Source: Telopea speciosissima (Eukaryota > Streptophyta > Magnoliopsida > Proteales > Proteaceae). Taken from it: a DNA stretch of 64,000 nt. Within the stretch, counting starts at the first letter, position 1. Each line of letters begins with the position of its first letter. The notes under the pieces are model-generated. The model saw only the letters and a program-made list of their open reading frames with translations, had not been told where the DNA came from and did no database searches. The stretch lies in contig NC_057919.1 in the NCBI RefSeq assembly GCF_018873765.1, positions 63,254,484 to 63,318,483 on the forward strand, written 5' to 3'. Below are positions 22,846 to 35,756 of the stretch, piece after piece. The position numbers and the translations under genes are program-made.

Positions 22846-24172
22846 TACTATACTTGAAGGGATAAAGGTCCGCAAAGTGGCATAGGGCCGTAGGAAATGG
22901 TTTGAGCCATATATTGCAGATTCGACCTAATTGGACTGTGTTTTCCAGTTTTCGATCTCTTCACAATATTATTATCACAAGGGTCTCTTAGTTTCCAAAT
23001 GTTATAAAACATCTATTTTTTGTTATTTACATAAATATGTATCTATTCTGACCGTTGGATACAGAGTATCTGGTCTAGATTAACCATGTGTCAAATTTCA
23101 TATATAGTCTAATTAATTTGATCAAATATCCCTTCTCCTCTATTATTGACATGCATTTCATGTATATCTATACCTATGTACCAGTACTCATTATTTTGTG
23201 TTAATCTCACATCGATTGTGAATGGAAAAATATTTTCCTTATCATGTGAGTTTCGAGGTATACAAACCGTGTGTCACCCCTTCCCGTACTCTTATTGATG
23301 TGACATGAGAGATTCCCTCTCTCACCGGCAACCTGTGTGTAGAATAGATCCCCTGCCCAAACTTTATACATGCATGCTTATCCAAAAATGAAACTGATGA
23401 TAGGTTTGGATTGGTCCAATCGAGGACAGATGGCGCCTTTGAGAGGGTTCACCGTCATTAGACCACGTGATGATTAAGCAATCTCTCTCGAAAATGTGGT
23501 ACCAAAACATGACATAATGTTTTTCATAAGCTGTTCTATCTCTCCAAGCTGCCACTTCTCACTTCTTTTTCTTCCTTTGGCTTTCCCTTTCTTCAATTGA
23601 ATTCGAATCTTATTATTCTTACCCATTGGATAAACCCAACCCCTCTATTACTATCTTCCACCTCACCAGATGCTCCCAAGATAGGGGTATAAAGAGCATA
23701 TGAAATTAAACCCCTCCCAAATAGAAACTAATTAAAGGAAAAAAGTTTTCCTTCTCCCATGTAGAAAATTTGAAATGCCTTTTATTAGATCCTATCACCC
23801 ATCAAAGTGTTAGGAAAACAATGCCCAAAAATGATGATTTTGCAAAAGAAAACGAAGATAAAGAGAAGAACAATCACACAATCACACAAGACAAGAATTT
23901 TACATGGTTCAACCCCAAGTAGGTAGGCTACATCCATAGCAAGCAATAAAACTGTTTCACTACTTCTCTGAAGCAAAATTACAAACTCTCAGATCTCACA
24001 TCCTCTCAAAGAGATAAGGACACTTTATAAGAGAATTATAACCCAGAGAATTATAGAACTACCCCTATAGACCCAAAAGACCCACCTGATTTGATTGGGA
24101 CCAGAACCCAATATATTTCGAAATACATATCGATTCGAAGATCTCGACGAGCTCTACAGGGAAGAGGCCTAC

Positions 24173-27037
24173 TGTCACGCCCCCATCCCAACAAGGGATA
24201 CAATACATTATAAGGGGTGACTAGGACGACGCTTGTCATCCTACTAAGCTGCCAGGATCACTGACACAGTGTCCCAACGCACAGTCATAACTAATATTAA
24301 AACAATATAATATCAGAGTGCGGAAAGGAAAATATTACATTCCAAATGATCAATAGTTTTGCGGAAGCGTATAAAATCAATAGTTACAAAATGATCAAAG
24401 TCTAGATGATAAATACGTAGTTAATCCATTTTTCATTACCATCTAATAATGATCAACAAGGATATAACAAGAAATGTTTATACATGGGCCTACGCCTAAA
24501 ATAAACAAAAGGGGGAACAAGTCCCTAGAATTCTCACGGCCCATAGGCACAATCGTCACAAGGACACCGTTGCCATGTTCCTCCAACATAGCTTCCGGCT
24601 CCTCCGTACCGCATCATGATCTAAAAATTGTGTACACGAGGGGTTAGCTCCACCGAGCCGGTGAGGGGATGGGGATGCACAAACACGCAATTCACATAGT
24701 CCAATGATGCATGCACATGTTAAGTCCATTTTTCCACCTAACAAACAACTAAGTCAATGGCATATGCTCTTGTGACAACTCGGGAGACACTGTGGGTCAC
24801 TTAACTTATCGCCACAATGAAACCTCAATTGTCACGTGGGACCTACGCCGATCGAAGCCTCCAAGACCACTCGAAGTGCGGACCACGATAACCAATACTA
24901 CCATGACCTGGCCTCTCCCACCTCCACGAGAATCCGGTGTGCTGATTACCCAACACCTAAACCCTGTTGGTAAGGGTCGTAGCATAAGGGTGTGAAATCC
25001 TAGCCACAATATACTACATGCAGGTCCTATCGTCCCGAGAGGTAATCCGGGCGCATCAACTTTTCATCCGGTTTAGTGCCCGGTTACCGACGACACGCGC
25101 ATACGATTCAACATGACATTCAACAAAATTTCTTCATAAATGTATATAGTGTTCGGGTTCGACACGACCCACCAACCTTAGAGACCCATCAAGGTATCAC
25201 ATTACCAATCAACATTATAACAATTGTATATAAGAGTATGCAATATGCACAAACATGCTTATTAATTATAATGATTACATAATATATAATGCAATAATAA
25301 TAACAAGCCCAAACAACCAAACCCACTCACAACGATACGTCAAGCACCACGATTATCGTTGTCGCCTCGATCAAGCAATAAGCCACAAAAGTGAATATAT
25401 TAACCTATACAAAGAGTGGAATAAGGTTACACGAGCGAAAGGAACGGATCCCCAAAAGGTCTCCCATAAACACTTAAGTATAAGGTTTCGAGACGAAGTG
25501 GTTGCAGGAGTGGTTTCATGCCCAAATCTGCAACCACATGTAAATCCTAGGAAACCGGGGTTCGGGCTTTTAGTCAAGGTCGGATGCAGATGTGGTTTCG
25601 TAAAACGAAACCGAGTGTAAATCCGACCTTCACAGGGCTCAGGACAATTTTGGTCAAGGTCGGATGCGGATGTGGTTTCGTAAAAGCGAAACCGAGTGTA
25701 AATCCGACCTTCACGAATCCTTCTCGGGAAGGTAATTTCGGGTGGTTTCTTGCAGTCGAAACCACATGTAAATCCTAGCTAACCAGGGGCTTAGGATAGT
25801 TTTAGTCAAGGTCGGATGCGAGATGTGGTTTTGAAAACTGAATCCGAGTGTAAAACCACATACCGCAGAACCGAAAATTGAAGGGTTTCTCCCTAGGGAT
25901 TCATTTTTCAAGGGGTTTAAAGGTAGGGAGGCTTCAAAAACTTCCTCCTAGGTCCATTAGGGTTCTAAGACCTCATTAGGTCCATGTAATCCCATGGATT
26001 TAAGAGAAAACAAAGAGAACCTAAATTAGGACATAATATGGTAGAAACCTTAAATTTCTTAAATGGAAAGAGATTACTTAGGCTTAGGGCTTGTAATGGA
26101 GTGAAATAACTCCACCATAGTCTAGGTTTAGAGGTTCCATCGATTCCTTGGGTTCCAAGAGAACCCTAGGTTGAATTTCTCCCATTTCCCAAACCTCAAA
26201 AATCAAAATAGATGAAGAGATGTGGGTTTGAATGACTTACCTACCCCCAATATAGAAGGCTCCATGTTGAGGCTCCAAGAAGTGCTCTTCCAACCTCCAA
26301 CCAAGTTTCTCCACCCTTCTTCCTCCTTCTCTCCTTCCTTCTTCCTTCTTTCTTCTTTCTTCTTTCTCCTTTCTCTCCTCTTTCTCTCCTCCACGATTTA
26401 GGTTAGATGGGAGAAGAATTGAAATGAATGCTTCTCCCCCCCCTTTGTCTTATTTAAAGAAAATGGACCTTGGATCCTCTAAGTTAAATGGGTCAAATAG
26501 CTAAATGGATGGATCCAAGATAAATGGGTCATTAGGCTAAATGGGTAGTTTAAGTTAAATGGGTCACCCAAGTTAAATGGGTACTCTAAGTTAGATGGGT
26601 CAAATAGAGTCAAATGGGCCTCTTAACTAAATGGGCCTGCCCAGGTTTCAAATAGAAAAGAACCCACTTGGGGATGGGTCCATCCACCATGGGATTATAA
26701 GCCCATCACACGCTCCCTTAAATAAGTGGGACCCACAAATGGAATATTTCCAACTCAACTAAAATAGCCCGGGCTGTCCAAATCTTGACCCGTACTTGAG
26801 GGCATCAAGAGAAAGGGTAAATAAATAACCTTAAGGGCTAGAACTTACTATTTCCTTGTCATGGTTTGTCCCCGTGACCCGAATAGTTTCCTCCACGGTA
26901 AACCCGCATCGCGTGGTCAATAATTTTGTAGTGGGTTTGACCACCGGTGAGAACAGCTCACCAAGATACGTGGCGGTGATAACCACACATCACGGGAAGA
27001 AATAATAATTAATTATGATCCGGGTGCGGGTGTAACA
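24173..27037 (-). repeat. 3' LTR of the LARD element
   Basis: 2,865 bp, TG...CA on the minus strand. It is the downstream LTR in the element's orientation. It differs from the other LTR mostly by one- or two-base indels near C/G runs in its 24173-25900 part and is almost identical from 25930 to 26700. Confidence 0.9.
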
Positions 27038-27050
27038 TCCTCCCCACCTT
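27038..27050 (-). other. Polypurine tract of the LARD element
   Basis: On the minus strand AAGGTGGGGAGGA abuts the start of the 3' LTR (TGTTACA). This is the expected position for plus-strand DNA priming. Confidence 0.75.
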
Positions 27051-30000
27051 ACAAGAAATTTCGTCCCCAAATTTGAGGCAACTAGGGTCTTAAGTGAGAA
27101 GGGCTGTTGGATAACAACATCCCAAGTCACCCACATCTTGAACTAAGTCAAAGGTCGGGTCAAGATGAGGCGTGCTACGTGGCACAGCAAGTCAGTTCCA
27201 CAATTCTCTTTTCCTTACAGGTCACATTACCACGGGGTGTGGTTCACAATAACCCTAGAAAAACGGGTTCCAACTACTAAGTTAAGTCTCAAGGAACGAG
27301 TTCCCTAAATCTTCCAGATCAGGTGATACCATTCTAGCCTTCACTACTCAGTGGGTCTTGGGCTACAGGATTTAACCTATCCATGTCCCAACATAGGGTT
27401 CACATTCTAAAGGCTTTCACATCGGTTGTCTCATTACCTAACCCAACTTTAGAATGATTTGGAATATTGATGGAATCTCCTATTGTTCACTCCCGCACGG
27501 AGGGGACGCATTTGGTGATCCATTACCCCATTCATATCTCGTCGTTGGAGAAGGTCTTGTTACATCCTTCGATTTCAACTTTCACAACCTTTAACCTACT
27601 ACACGCTTATCCCACAGGAAGAGTCCACATCACCCTCTTTCGAGAACCAATAACCATTACTAGCTTTTGTCCAAGTCAACTCTTTGCAGTCTCCATAATT
27701 TAACCTATCCGGTCATTAAATTCATTCTTCATTACCCTAAGGTTTGGTCAACCAAGGTCGTGGCTCCAACTAGTTTCACAAAGAAGGTCGAGGTAAGTCA
27801 TACTTGTAGTACCAGAGAATCACTCTAGTCACACAAGTCCAAGGTTCTAAGGTATATCTATATATATTTATCACACTAATATGTAGGCATAGATTCAATA
27901 ATTACATTCAAATCCCTATGAACATATCCTGTCATCTAGGTCAATCCACAAGAACAAGAAGTTCTCAGTACTGGTTCACTAAGTCTTTTTTTTTCTTTGG
28001 AAAGTCAAATCACGGTGTAGGACTTTCTCTATGAGTCTAAACAAGGTTTGGGTGGACCAAGTGAAGTTCAAATAGAGTCGTCACTAGCTTGAGGTGTTAT
28101 GAATGACTTCCAAATACACGTGACCTTCATGGCTTACTCAAATAAACCAGTCTATTACTTTCCTTTCCTATGCACCCCATTGAGGGTCTCTACCCGTATA
28201 GGTTTAGGTTTCTCTATCCATAAGGTTCGGGTCTTTAAATTCATAGGATCGAAGGTCTTTATCCTCAAAGGTAACTCTTCTTCCTTTATGTAAGAGAGGA
28301 GTCACGCGGTTACCAATGCCTCGCTACTTTTTATTAGCTGGCCCAATCGGGTACAAGTCCTAACCTCTTTCAATTCAAGGTATTGACTAGACTTAGGTGG
28401 TTCCCACAAATGGGTCACACAACCGGGTGTCCGATCTAGGTATAGGCACATAATCATCACATATAAGTGTGGTCAAAGGTCTCCAAAACAAGCTAAAAAT
28501 CCTAAAAGAAATCGGGTGGACTCACGAGCGACGTCCGCACTCCGGTGCATTCATGGCCCCTCCGCGAAAATAGGGAGAGTGGACTAACGGGCGGATGTGG
28601 AATGCGAATCCGTTCGCTTGTCCAAACTCAAAAGTCTCAATGGCCAAGAGGGTTTAAGTCAAACGGATTTACTGGGACGGATGCATGAGTGTGGATCCGT
28701 TCGTTGATCCGCATGATTTATAATGAAAATTTCAAGTTTTATGCGGAGTGGATTCACGATAAGTGGATTCGCCGCTCGTTCATTTGCAGAAATTTAACAT
28801 AACAGTCGCGAGTTTTAAAACTCACTTTTGGCTCCAAAGAAAGGAACATAACCGCAGGAGAAAAAGCTCTACAGGACTTCCGTTCAAGCTTTCCTGGGTG
28901 GTTTTCTTGTAATCTTAAGCCTCAAGGTTTAACTCTCACTTGTTCAAGATATGGCTTTCTTCCCATTCCTACTTTCTCTTTTCTTGGATTTGGGATGAAT
29001 CATTTCAAGTTGTGATCATGTCTTGACTTTGCTTGTAATACCATGACCATGTACACCAAATCCATGCCAAACCGATTGGAACTAGGGTTTTTGGGTGTAA
29101 ATCAAGTCCTATTTGATCGATGGCACTAAGTTGTTGGATCCTTGTTTGATTATTGCCTCTTTTATAAACTTTCAAGTCTTTGCAAGCATTTTAGAGATTA
29201 TCACTATGCTGTCATGTCTAGTTGAATTTTACTTGGATTATGCCCAGGTTTTGGTTGTGGTAAAGTCCTCAATTCACAATATTTTGAAGAAACTCTTCAA
29301 GTTCAAATCTAATCCTTTTACATGTCATAAAATCTCATAGAAAATTATCACATTGTCTTATCTTCAAGCATATTCTCTTGTATACATGATCGTTGATAAA
29401 AATCCTTAGAATCTTTCCTCTCTTCCTCAAATAAATAATTCTTGTCTCTTGTTGAGGTATTTTCATCCAATAACTTGCTTGTTTCATATTCGTTGGGATG
29501 TAAAGTAGCCAAAAGTATATGTTGTTCACATTGATCTCATTATTCACGTCCATGCACTAGGGATTTCACACGGATTTTACATGTGCATTGATCTTATTCA
29601 TTTCTCTTCACTCCAAACATCTTCTTCCTCGGTTATCATGTCTCATTTCCCTTATATGCTCTTGTCACAATACAATTTCCACATCTTGTAGACATTTCAC
29701 TTCTATAATTTTATTTGTCAAGCATAAAGCTTAAGTTACCGGGGTAAGATATGCCACAAGAGGGGCGAGGGAAACATCAAATAGAGGTAATAAAAGCCTA
29801 ACATAGGTTGGTTCATCAAGACAGGCAAGAAAACCCTTTATGGCTTGGGCGGTTTTAGGTGTGGTTTCAGTAAGTTGCAACCACGGTAAATCCGAGCTTT
29901 CACGAACCAATTTTGTTATTAGAAATTCATGGATTCTCAATCGGTTTCACAAAATTGAATCCACGGATGAAACCGCATGGCCCAAAAATTAAAATTTTAA

Positions 30001-32179
30001 AACCCACGACTTAGAGGTTTATTTCCCTCCTTCAAAACACAACTCTAATACATTTGAAGAACCAAAAGCCGCGATCGTTCTTGCTCTCACTTCCTCCTCG
30101 GTGGATTTTAGTGCTCCAAATTACTCCTCAACAACATCCAATCGCATTCAGGTAAGATCTTTCTCTCTCCCATCGAGTTCTCTCAAGGAGAAACCCCAAA
30201 ACACAATTTAGGTTTTGGAAACTTGGGGTTTTTGTTTCCTTTTGCTTGGTAGGTTACTCACAACCTAATCTTAACCATTTTCTCATCATAAGCAACCTAT
30301 ACAAGGGCTTGCATACAATCTTGGCATCTAACTCAAGGATTTAGGTTGGATTTTGGAAAAACCAAAACCTACTCGAATTTTCCTCTTCTCTTTTGCCATG
30401 TATGAATCGGTCTTACTAGATAGGGCTTAGTTTACATTCTCAGAGTTGTCACAAGCCAACTTTACTTGTTTCTCAAGATTCAAACTTCCAATCACAAAAT
30501 CTGAAATTTCTTTTTGAAGCCCAAGCCATACTCCATGATCGAACAAGTCTACTTCTTGTTTGAACTTACTACTTTGTATAAAATATCATGTCCTAGGCAT
30601 AATATGACCATGAATCTTCATTATTTATCATGTCCTTCACATAATGGCCATGCCTTTCCTTTTTTTTTTTTTTTTTCCCAACTTCTTAGATCACAATTGG
30701 ATAAAATCAAAAAATTTTTTTTTTTTTTAGCCTAAGAATCCTGCTGAAATTTAATTTGCTTTGGAAGGAAAATCAAGGGCTAGGTTTTGAACTTCACAAC
30801 CTTACATTGATCATCTACTTAGGCCTTAGCATTCAAGGTACAAATTTGCTATCAATCTTGGCTTTTAGCTGCAGGTTAAAACAATCAATGGCTCCAAGCA
30901 CGTGGCGTGCATGCGTGGAACAAGTTGCACCAACTGTCCTAGATCCACTATGGTTTCAAAAGATAGAGGACCCGAGCTTTACCTGGACTACTTTCGCTTT
31001 AAAAAATATAGTGGAAGGGCGGGATGTAGTGTTGGATGATCTCAAAGCTTCCATGGTGGGGCGAGATTCGAGGCATTGGGGTGGACCAACATTCTCAACC
31101 TTCCCGAACCATACTACCTACAACTCATTTACCATTCTATACAAACCGACACCGAGAACCCAGGCATACGAATTATCGTGTTGTTTCATGTGTCAAGGGG
31201 GTTCCTATAGCCTTCATTGCAGACAGTTGGCCGGCGTTATCAACGTGTCCATTGGAGGAGCAAGGACCTATTGTTCACTTAGAAGGAATCCCTATACCTT
31301 AATCAAGTGGGAGGTATTGACATTCGACGACCATAAGGCAGCCTGAACCTACGAGTGGTGGATGGCTTCGATGAGGTCACGAAGCAACTCTCCAATCGAC
31401 TTGGCGCCTAGAGGTATCGAGAGAGGGGTAGATGACATCGACAGCCTTTCTTGGTCGCGATGGTGGCGGTGGTGCAATGTCTAGCTCAGCTTTCTCTCAA
31501 CAATTAAAGTTATCCCGGATCGAGTTCTTATAGTTCTTGTCTTAGGATGAACAACCGGGAACTTTTAGAAATGGTAGACTTGTATATTTAATCTGAGATG
31601 AACGAGAATCAAATGTTTTGAGTTGGAACAGATGAGATCTTGCATTTTGAGTTGGGAAAGACACAGTTATGCCGAAGTAGAAAATCTGGAACAATCATGG
31701 TGTTTAGATAAGTATCTTTTGATTGAGCAGATAGAATCATATGTTTTTGTTGGAATGGATGAAATCATGAATATTGAAATAAGAAAGATATGGTTGCCTT
31801 CTGGGAAGATTTGGAACAACTTGACATTTCTAATTAATCTTATATATTTTTATGTACTTGCTTACTTCTTTCTTGTTTAAATCATTGTTGATAATTATGC
31901 TTGGTTATAATTGGTTCATTATTGTTTATGAATTTTAACATATAGTTACTCATTTATGACCTACTTAAGACTCAACCAAACAATTACATAGTTGTAGCTT
32001 AACAGCCTATGGTTCAAGTCCTAAGTTTCATGTTACCTATTATCTTCTAAGTTCTTATTTCACCACAATCAGTCTTCTCCTATGTCTCGCACACAATCAT
32101 TTATGTTCTTGAAGATTTTTAGTTTAGAACCTAATTGTGGAGAGTAAATCAAGAGTCCGCGAGATCGTGGTCGGCAGAG
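27051..32179 (-). other. Non-coding internal region of the LARD element
   Basis: About 5.1 kb with no recognisable retroviral-type domain on either strand. It includes a block near 28500-28800 with repeated GGATCCGTTCG/GGATTCGC motifs and a block near 29860-29980 (CGGTAAATCCGAGCTTTCACG) resembling part of the LTR. The longest frame, 196 codons at 30756-31346 on the + strand, matches no family I recognise. Confidence 0.6.
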
Positions 32180-32197
32180 CATCATTGCTCGATACCA
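32180..32197 (-). other. Primer binding site of the LARD element
   Basis: On the minus strand TGGTATCGAGC begins two bases after the 5' LTR. It equals the initiator-methionine tRNA complement TGGTATCAGAGC with one base missing. Confidence 0.7.
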
Positions 32198-32198
32198 C

Positions 32199-35070
32199 TG
32201 TCACGCCCCATCCCAACAAGGGATACAATACATTATAAGGGGTGACTAGGACGACGCTTGTCATCCTACTAAGCCGCCGGGATCACCGACACGGTGTCCC
32301 AACGCACAGTCATAACTAATATTAAAACAATATAATATCGAAAGTGCGGAAAGGAAAATATTACATTCCAAATGATCAATAGTTTTGCGGAAGCGTATAA
32401 AATCAATAGTTACAAAATGATCAAAGTCTAGATGATAAATCGTAGTTAATCCATTTTTCATTACCATCTAATAATGATCAACAAGGATATAACAAGAATG
32501 TTTATACATGGGCCTACGCCCTAAAATAAACAAAAGGGGGAACAAGTCCCTAGAATTCTCACGGCCCATAGGCACAATCGTCACAAGGACACCCGTTGCC
32601 ATGTTCCTCCAACATAGCTTCCGCTCCTCCGCACCGCATCATGATCTAAAAATTGTGTACACGAGGGGTTAGCTCCACTGAGCCGTGAGGGGATGGGGAT
32701 GCACAAACACGCAATTCACATAGTCCAATGATGCATGCACATGTTAAGTCCATTTTTCCACCTAACAAACAACTAAGTCAATGGCATATGCTATCGTGAC
32801 AACTCGGGAGACACTGTGGGTCACTTAACTTATCGCCACAATGAAACCTCAATTGTCACGTGGGACCTACGCCGATCGAAGCCTCCAAGACCACTCTGCA
32901 GTGGCACCCTCGATAACCAATACTACCATGATCGGCCTCTCCCACCTCCACGGAATCCGGTGTCTGATTACCCAACACCTAAACCCCCGTTGGTAAGGGT
33001 CGTAGCATAAGGGTGTGAAATCCTAGCCACAATATACTACATGCAGTCCTATCGTCCCGAGAGGTAATCCGGCGCATCAACTTTTCATCCGGTTTAGTGC
33101 CGTTACACAAGACGGCACGGCGCATCGATTCAACATGACATTCAACAAAATTTCTTCATAAATGTATATAGTGTTCGGGTTGACACCGGTACCCACCAAG
33201 ACCGAGACCCATCAAGGTATCACATTACCAATCAACATTATAACAATTGTATATAAGAGTATGCAATATGCACAAACATGCTTATTAATTATAATGATTA
33301 CATAATATATAATGCAATAATAATAACAAGCCCAAACAACCAAACCCACTCACAACGTATACGTCCAGCACCACGATTATCGGTTGTCGCCTCGATCAAG
33401 CAATAAGCCACAAAAGTGAATATATTAACCTATACAAAGAGTGGAATAAGGTTACACGAGCGAAAGGAACGGATCCCCAAAGGTCTCCCATAAACACTTA
33501 AGTATAAGGTTTCGAGACGAAGTGGTTGCAGGAGTGGTTTCATGCCCAAATTCCGCAACCACATGTAAATCCTAGGAAACCGGGGTTCGGGACGCTTTTA
33601 GTCAAGGTCGGATGCGATGTGGTTTCGTAAAACTAAACCGAGTGTAAATCCGACCTTCACAGGGGCTCAGGACAATTTTGGTCAAGGTCGGATGCGGATG
33701 TGGTTTTAAAATCAAACCGAGTGTAAATCCGACCTTCACGAATCCTTCTCGGGAAGGTAATTTGGGGTGGTTTCTTGCAGTCCGAAACCACATGTAAATC
33801 CTAGCTAACCAGGGGCTTAGGATAGTTTTAGTCAAGGTCGGATGCGAGATGTGGTTTCGTAAAACTCGAATCCGAGTGTAAAACCACATACCGCAGAACC
33901 GAAAATTGAAGGGTTTCTCCCTAGGGATTCATTTTTCAAGGGGTTTAAAGGTAGGGAGGCTTCAAAAAACTTCCTCCTAGGTCCATTAGGGTTCTAAGAC
34001 CTCATTAGGTCCATGTAATCCCATGGATTTAAGAGAAAACAAAGAGAACCTAAATTAGGACATAATATGGTAGAAACCTTAAATTTCTTAAATGGAAAGA
34101 GATTACTTAGGCTTAGGGCTTGTAATGGAGTGAAATAACTCCACCATAGTCTAGGTTTAGAGGTTCCATCGATTCCTTGGGTTCCAAGAGAACCCTAGGT
34201 TGAATTTCTCCCATTTCCCAAACCTCAAAAATCAAAATAGATGAAGAGATGTGGGTTTGAATGACTTACCTACCCCCAATATAGAAGGCTCCATGTTGAG
34301 GCTCCAAGAAGTGCTCTTCCAACCTCCAACCAAGTTTCTCCACCCTTCTTCCTCCTTCTCTCCTTCCTTCTTCCTTCTTTTTCTTCTTTCTTCTTTCTCC
34401 TTTCTCTCCTCTTTCTCTCCTCCACGATTTAGGTTAGATGGGAGAAGAATTGAAATGAATGCTTCTCCCCCTTTGTCTTATTTAAAGAAAATGGACCTTG
34501 GATCCTCTAAGTTAAATGGGTCAAATAGCTAAATGGATGGATCCAAGATAAATGGGTCATTAGGCTAAATGGGTAGTTTAAGTTAAATGGGTCACCCAAG
34601 TTAAATGGGTACTCTAAGTTAGATGGGTCAAATAGAGTCAAATGGGCCTCTTAACTAAATGGGCCTGCCCACAGGTTTCAAATAGAAAAGAACCCACTTG
34701 GGGATGGGTCCATCCACCATGGGATTATAAGCCCATCACACGCTCCCTTAAATAAGTGGGACCCACAAATGGAATATTTCCAACTCAACTAAAATAGCCC
34801 GGCTGTCCAAATCTTGACCCGTACTTCGAGGGCATCAAGAGAAAGGGTAAATAAATAACCTTAAGGGCTAGAACTTACTATTTCCTTGTCATGGTTTGTC
34901 CCCCGTGACTCGAATAGTTTCTCCACAGGTAAACCCGCACCTGTGGTCAATAATTTTGTAGCTGGGTTTGACCACCAGTGAGAACAGCTCACCAGCATAC
35001 GTGGCAGTGATAACCACACATCACGGGGAAGAAATAATAATTAATTATGATCCGGGGTGCGGGTGTAACA
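32199..35070 (-). repeat. 5' LTR of the LARD element
   Basis: 2,872 bp, partner of 24173-27037, with TG/CA tips on the minus strand and the primer site adjoining at 32197. Confidence 0.9.
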
Positions 35071-35178
35071 CCTACGGCATTGTTGTATGCACTTTTAGGC
35101 CATTTTGGTGCGTTTCGAAGACAAAACGAATAATAACCACATCATTTTTTGAACTGAGATGAGGTTTCACCAATAACA

Positions 35179-35614
35179 CAAAGTGCATTGAAAACCCTCA
35201 AGTGAAGGAATTCTTCCTTGTCCATGACTTTAATTAAAACACAATTCTTAATTAGAAGAAGGGGCAGTTTAAACAAAATGTAGAGGGTGATTTTGTCATT
35301 CAAAAGAACTGTACGGTCGTCACATAAGCCACATTAATCACATTCCACAAATCCGCCACAGAGAGAATATTTTTGCAACTTGTGATTCCTTCTTTCACCA
35401 GAGAAAGACATATTGGGTGTCATTATCAAAGTAATGATATGATCAAAAGCTCTAATAGGAGAGAATCCACTGAAATATCTCTAAAAAGAACATTCTTATT
35501 AATTTGCTTTGTGGGCGATGGAGGGTAGCTAGAAAAGGACAAAGAAAAGAAAAGAAAAGAAAAGATTTTCCCATTTAAACAAAGCAGCAGTACACACCCT
35601 GATCAACCATCTTG
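35179..35614 (+). promoter_or_regulatory. Promoter region of glutaredoxin copy 2
   Basis: Shares with copies 3 and 4, in order, TGTACGGT, CACATAAGCCACATTA.TCACATTCC, TTGTGATTCCTTCTTT, GAGAATCCAC and CATTCTTATT. It is the only one of the four promoters without a MITE in the TACGGT-to-TATA interval. At 35318-35322 it reads CGTCA, a TGACG half-site on the other strand, where copies 1, 3 and 4 differ by one or more bases. Confidence 0.6.
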
Positions 35615-35622
35615 TATAAATA
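35615..35622 (+). promoter_or_regulatory. TATA box of glutaredoxin copy 2
   Basis: TATAAATA in the conserved TTGTATAAATAG block, 135 bases upstream of the ATG. The longer leader than in copy 1 includes an A-rich run at about 35653-35665. Confidence 0.85.
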
Positions 35623-35756
35623 GAGATCAATTGGAACTAAGGTTCCTCACAGAAAAAAAAAAAAAACCCAAAGCTAGTTTTCAAGCTCCTTAGTTACTTC
35701 TCTTCTTTGCACTCTTGCTTCTCAGTTCTTAATTTCTTTCTTGATCTGTTGTAACA

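Larger units (their letters stand above)
20500..23807. other. Duplicated spacer, unit 2, upstream of glutaredoxin copy 2
   Basis: The 20836-20990 part (CTTTTATGTTTAAT, then AAAGAAATTCTCTTTCCCTTTC and CTATTAAAGCTACAAA) is repeated at 56450-56580. The 23360-23760 part (TGCTTATCCAAAAATGAAA, GATGCTCCCAAGATAGG) is repeated at 50620-51020 and 58930-59290. These mark the same array unit. It contains the repeats listed separately, and no gene. Confidence 0.65.
24173..35070 (-). mobile_element. LARD-like non-autonomous LTR retrotransposon, TSD CCTAC
   Basis: Two near-identical LTRs (24173-27037 and 32199-35070) bracket 5.16 kb of internal DNA. CCTAC flanks the whole at 24168-24172 and 35071-35075. 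Orientation is minus: next to the 32199 LTR the minus strand reads TGGTATCGAGC, close to the initiator-Met primer site, and next to 27037 it reads AAGGTGGGGAGGA, a polypurine tract. No gag, protease, reverse transcriptase or integrase could be found on either strand, so it fits a large retrotransposon derivative (LARD) moved in trans. The LTR ends (TGTTACACCC on the minus strand) recall Del/Tekay-type gypsy LTRs, which is only an inference. Confidence 0.9.
23808..35178. mobile_element. 468-bp solo LTR split by the LARD element, TSD CAAAG
   Basis: The left part is 23808-24172 and the right part 35076-35178. Together they run from TGTTAGG to AATAACA (tips TGTTA/TAACA) and are flanked by CAAAG at 23803-23807 and 35179-35183. 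The paralogous unit near 51085 has CACCCATCTAAATGCATT without an insertion. The size and terminal bases fit a Ty1/copia-like LTR. The part near 23890 (ACATGGTTCAACCCC) resembles the tail of such LTRs in reverse. Everything from 24173 to 35075 is a later insertion. Confidence 0.8.

Noticed and set aside
30756..31346. 196-codon open frame on the + strand inside the LARD
   Set aside because: It matches no family I recognise, runs against the element's orientation, has no promoter context, and its composition fits chance in non-coding retrotransposon DNA.
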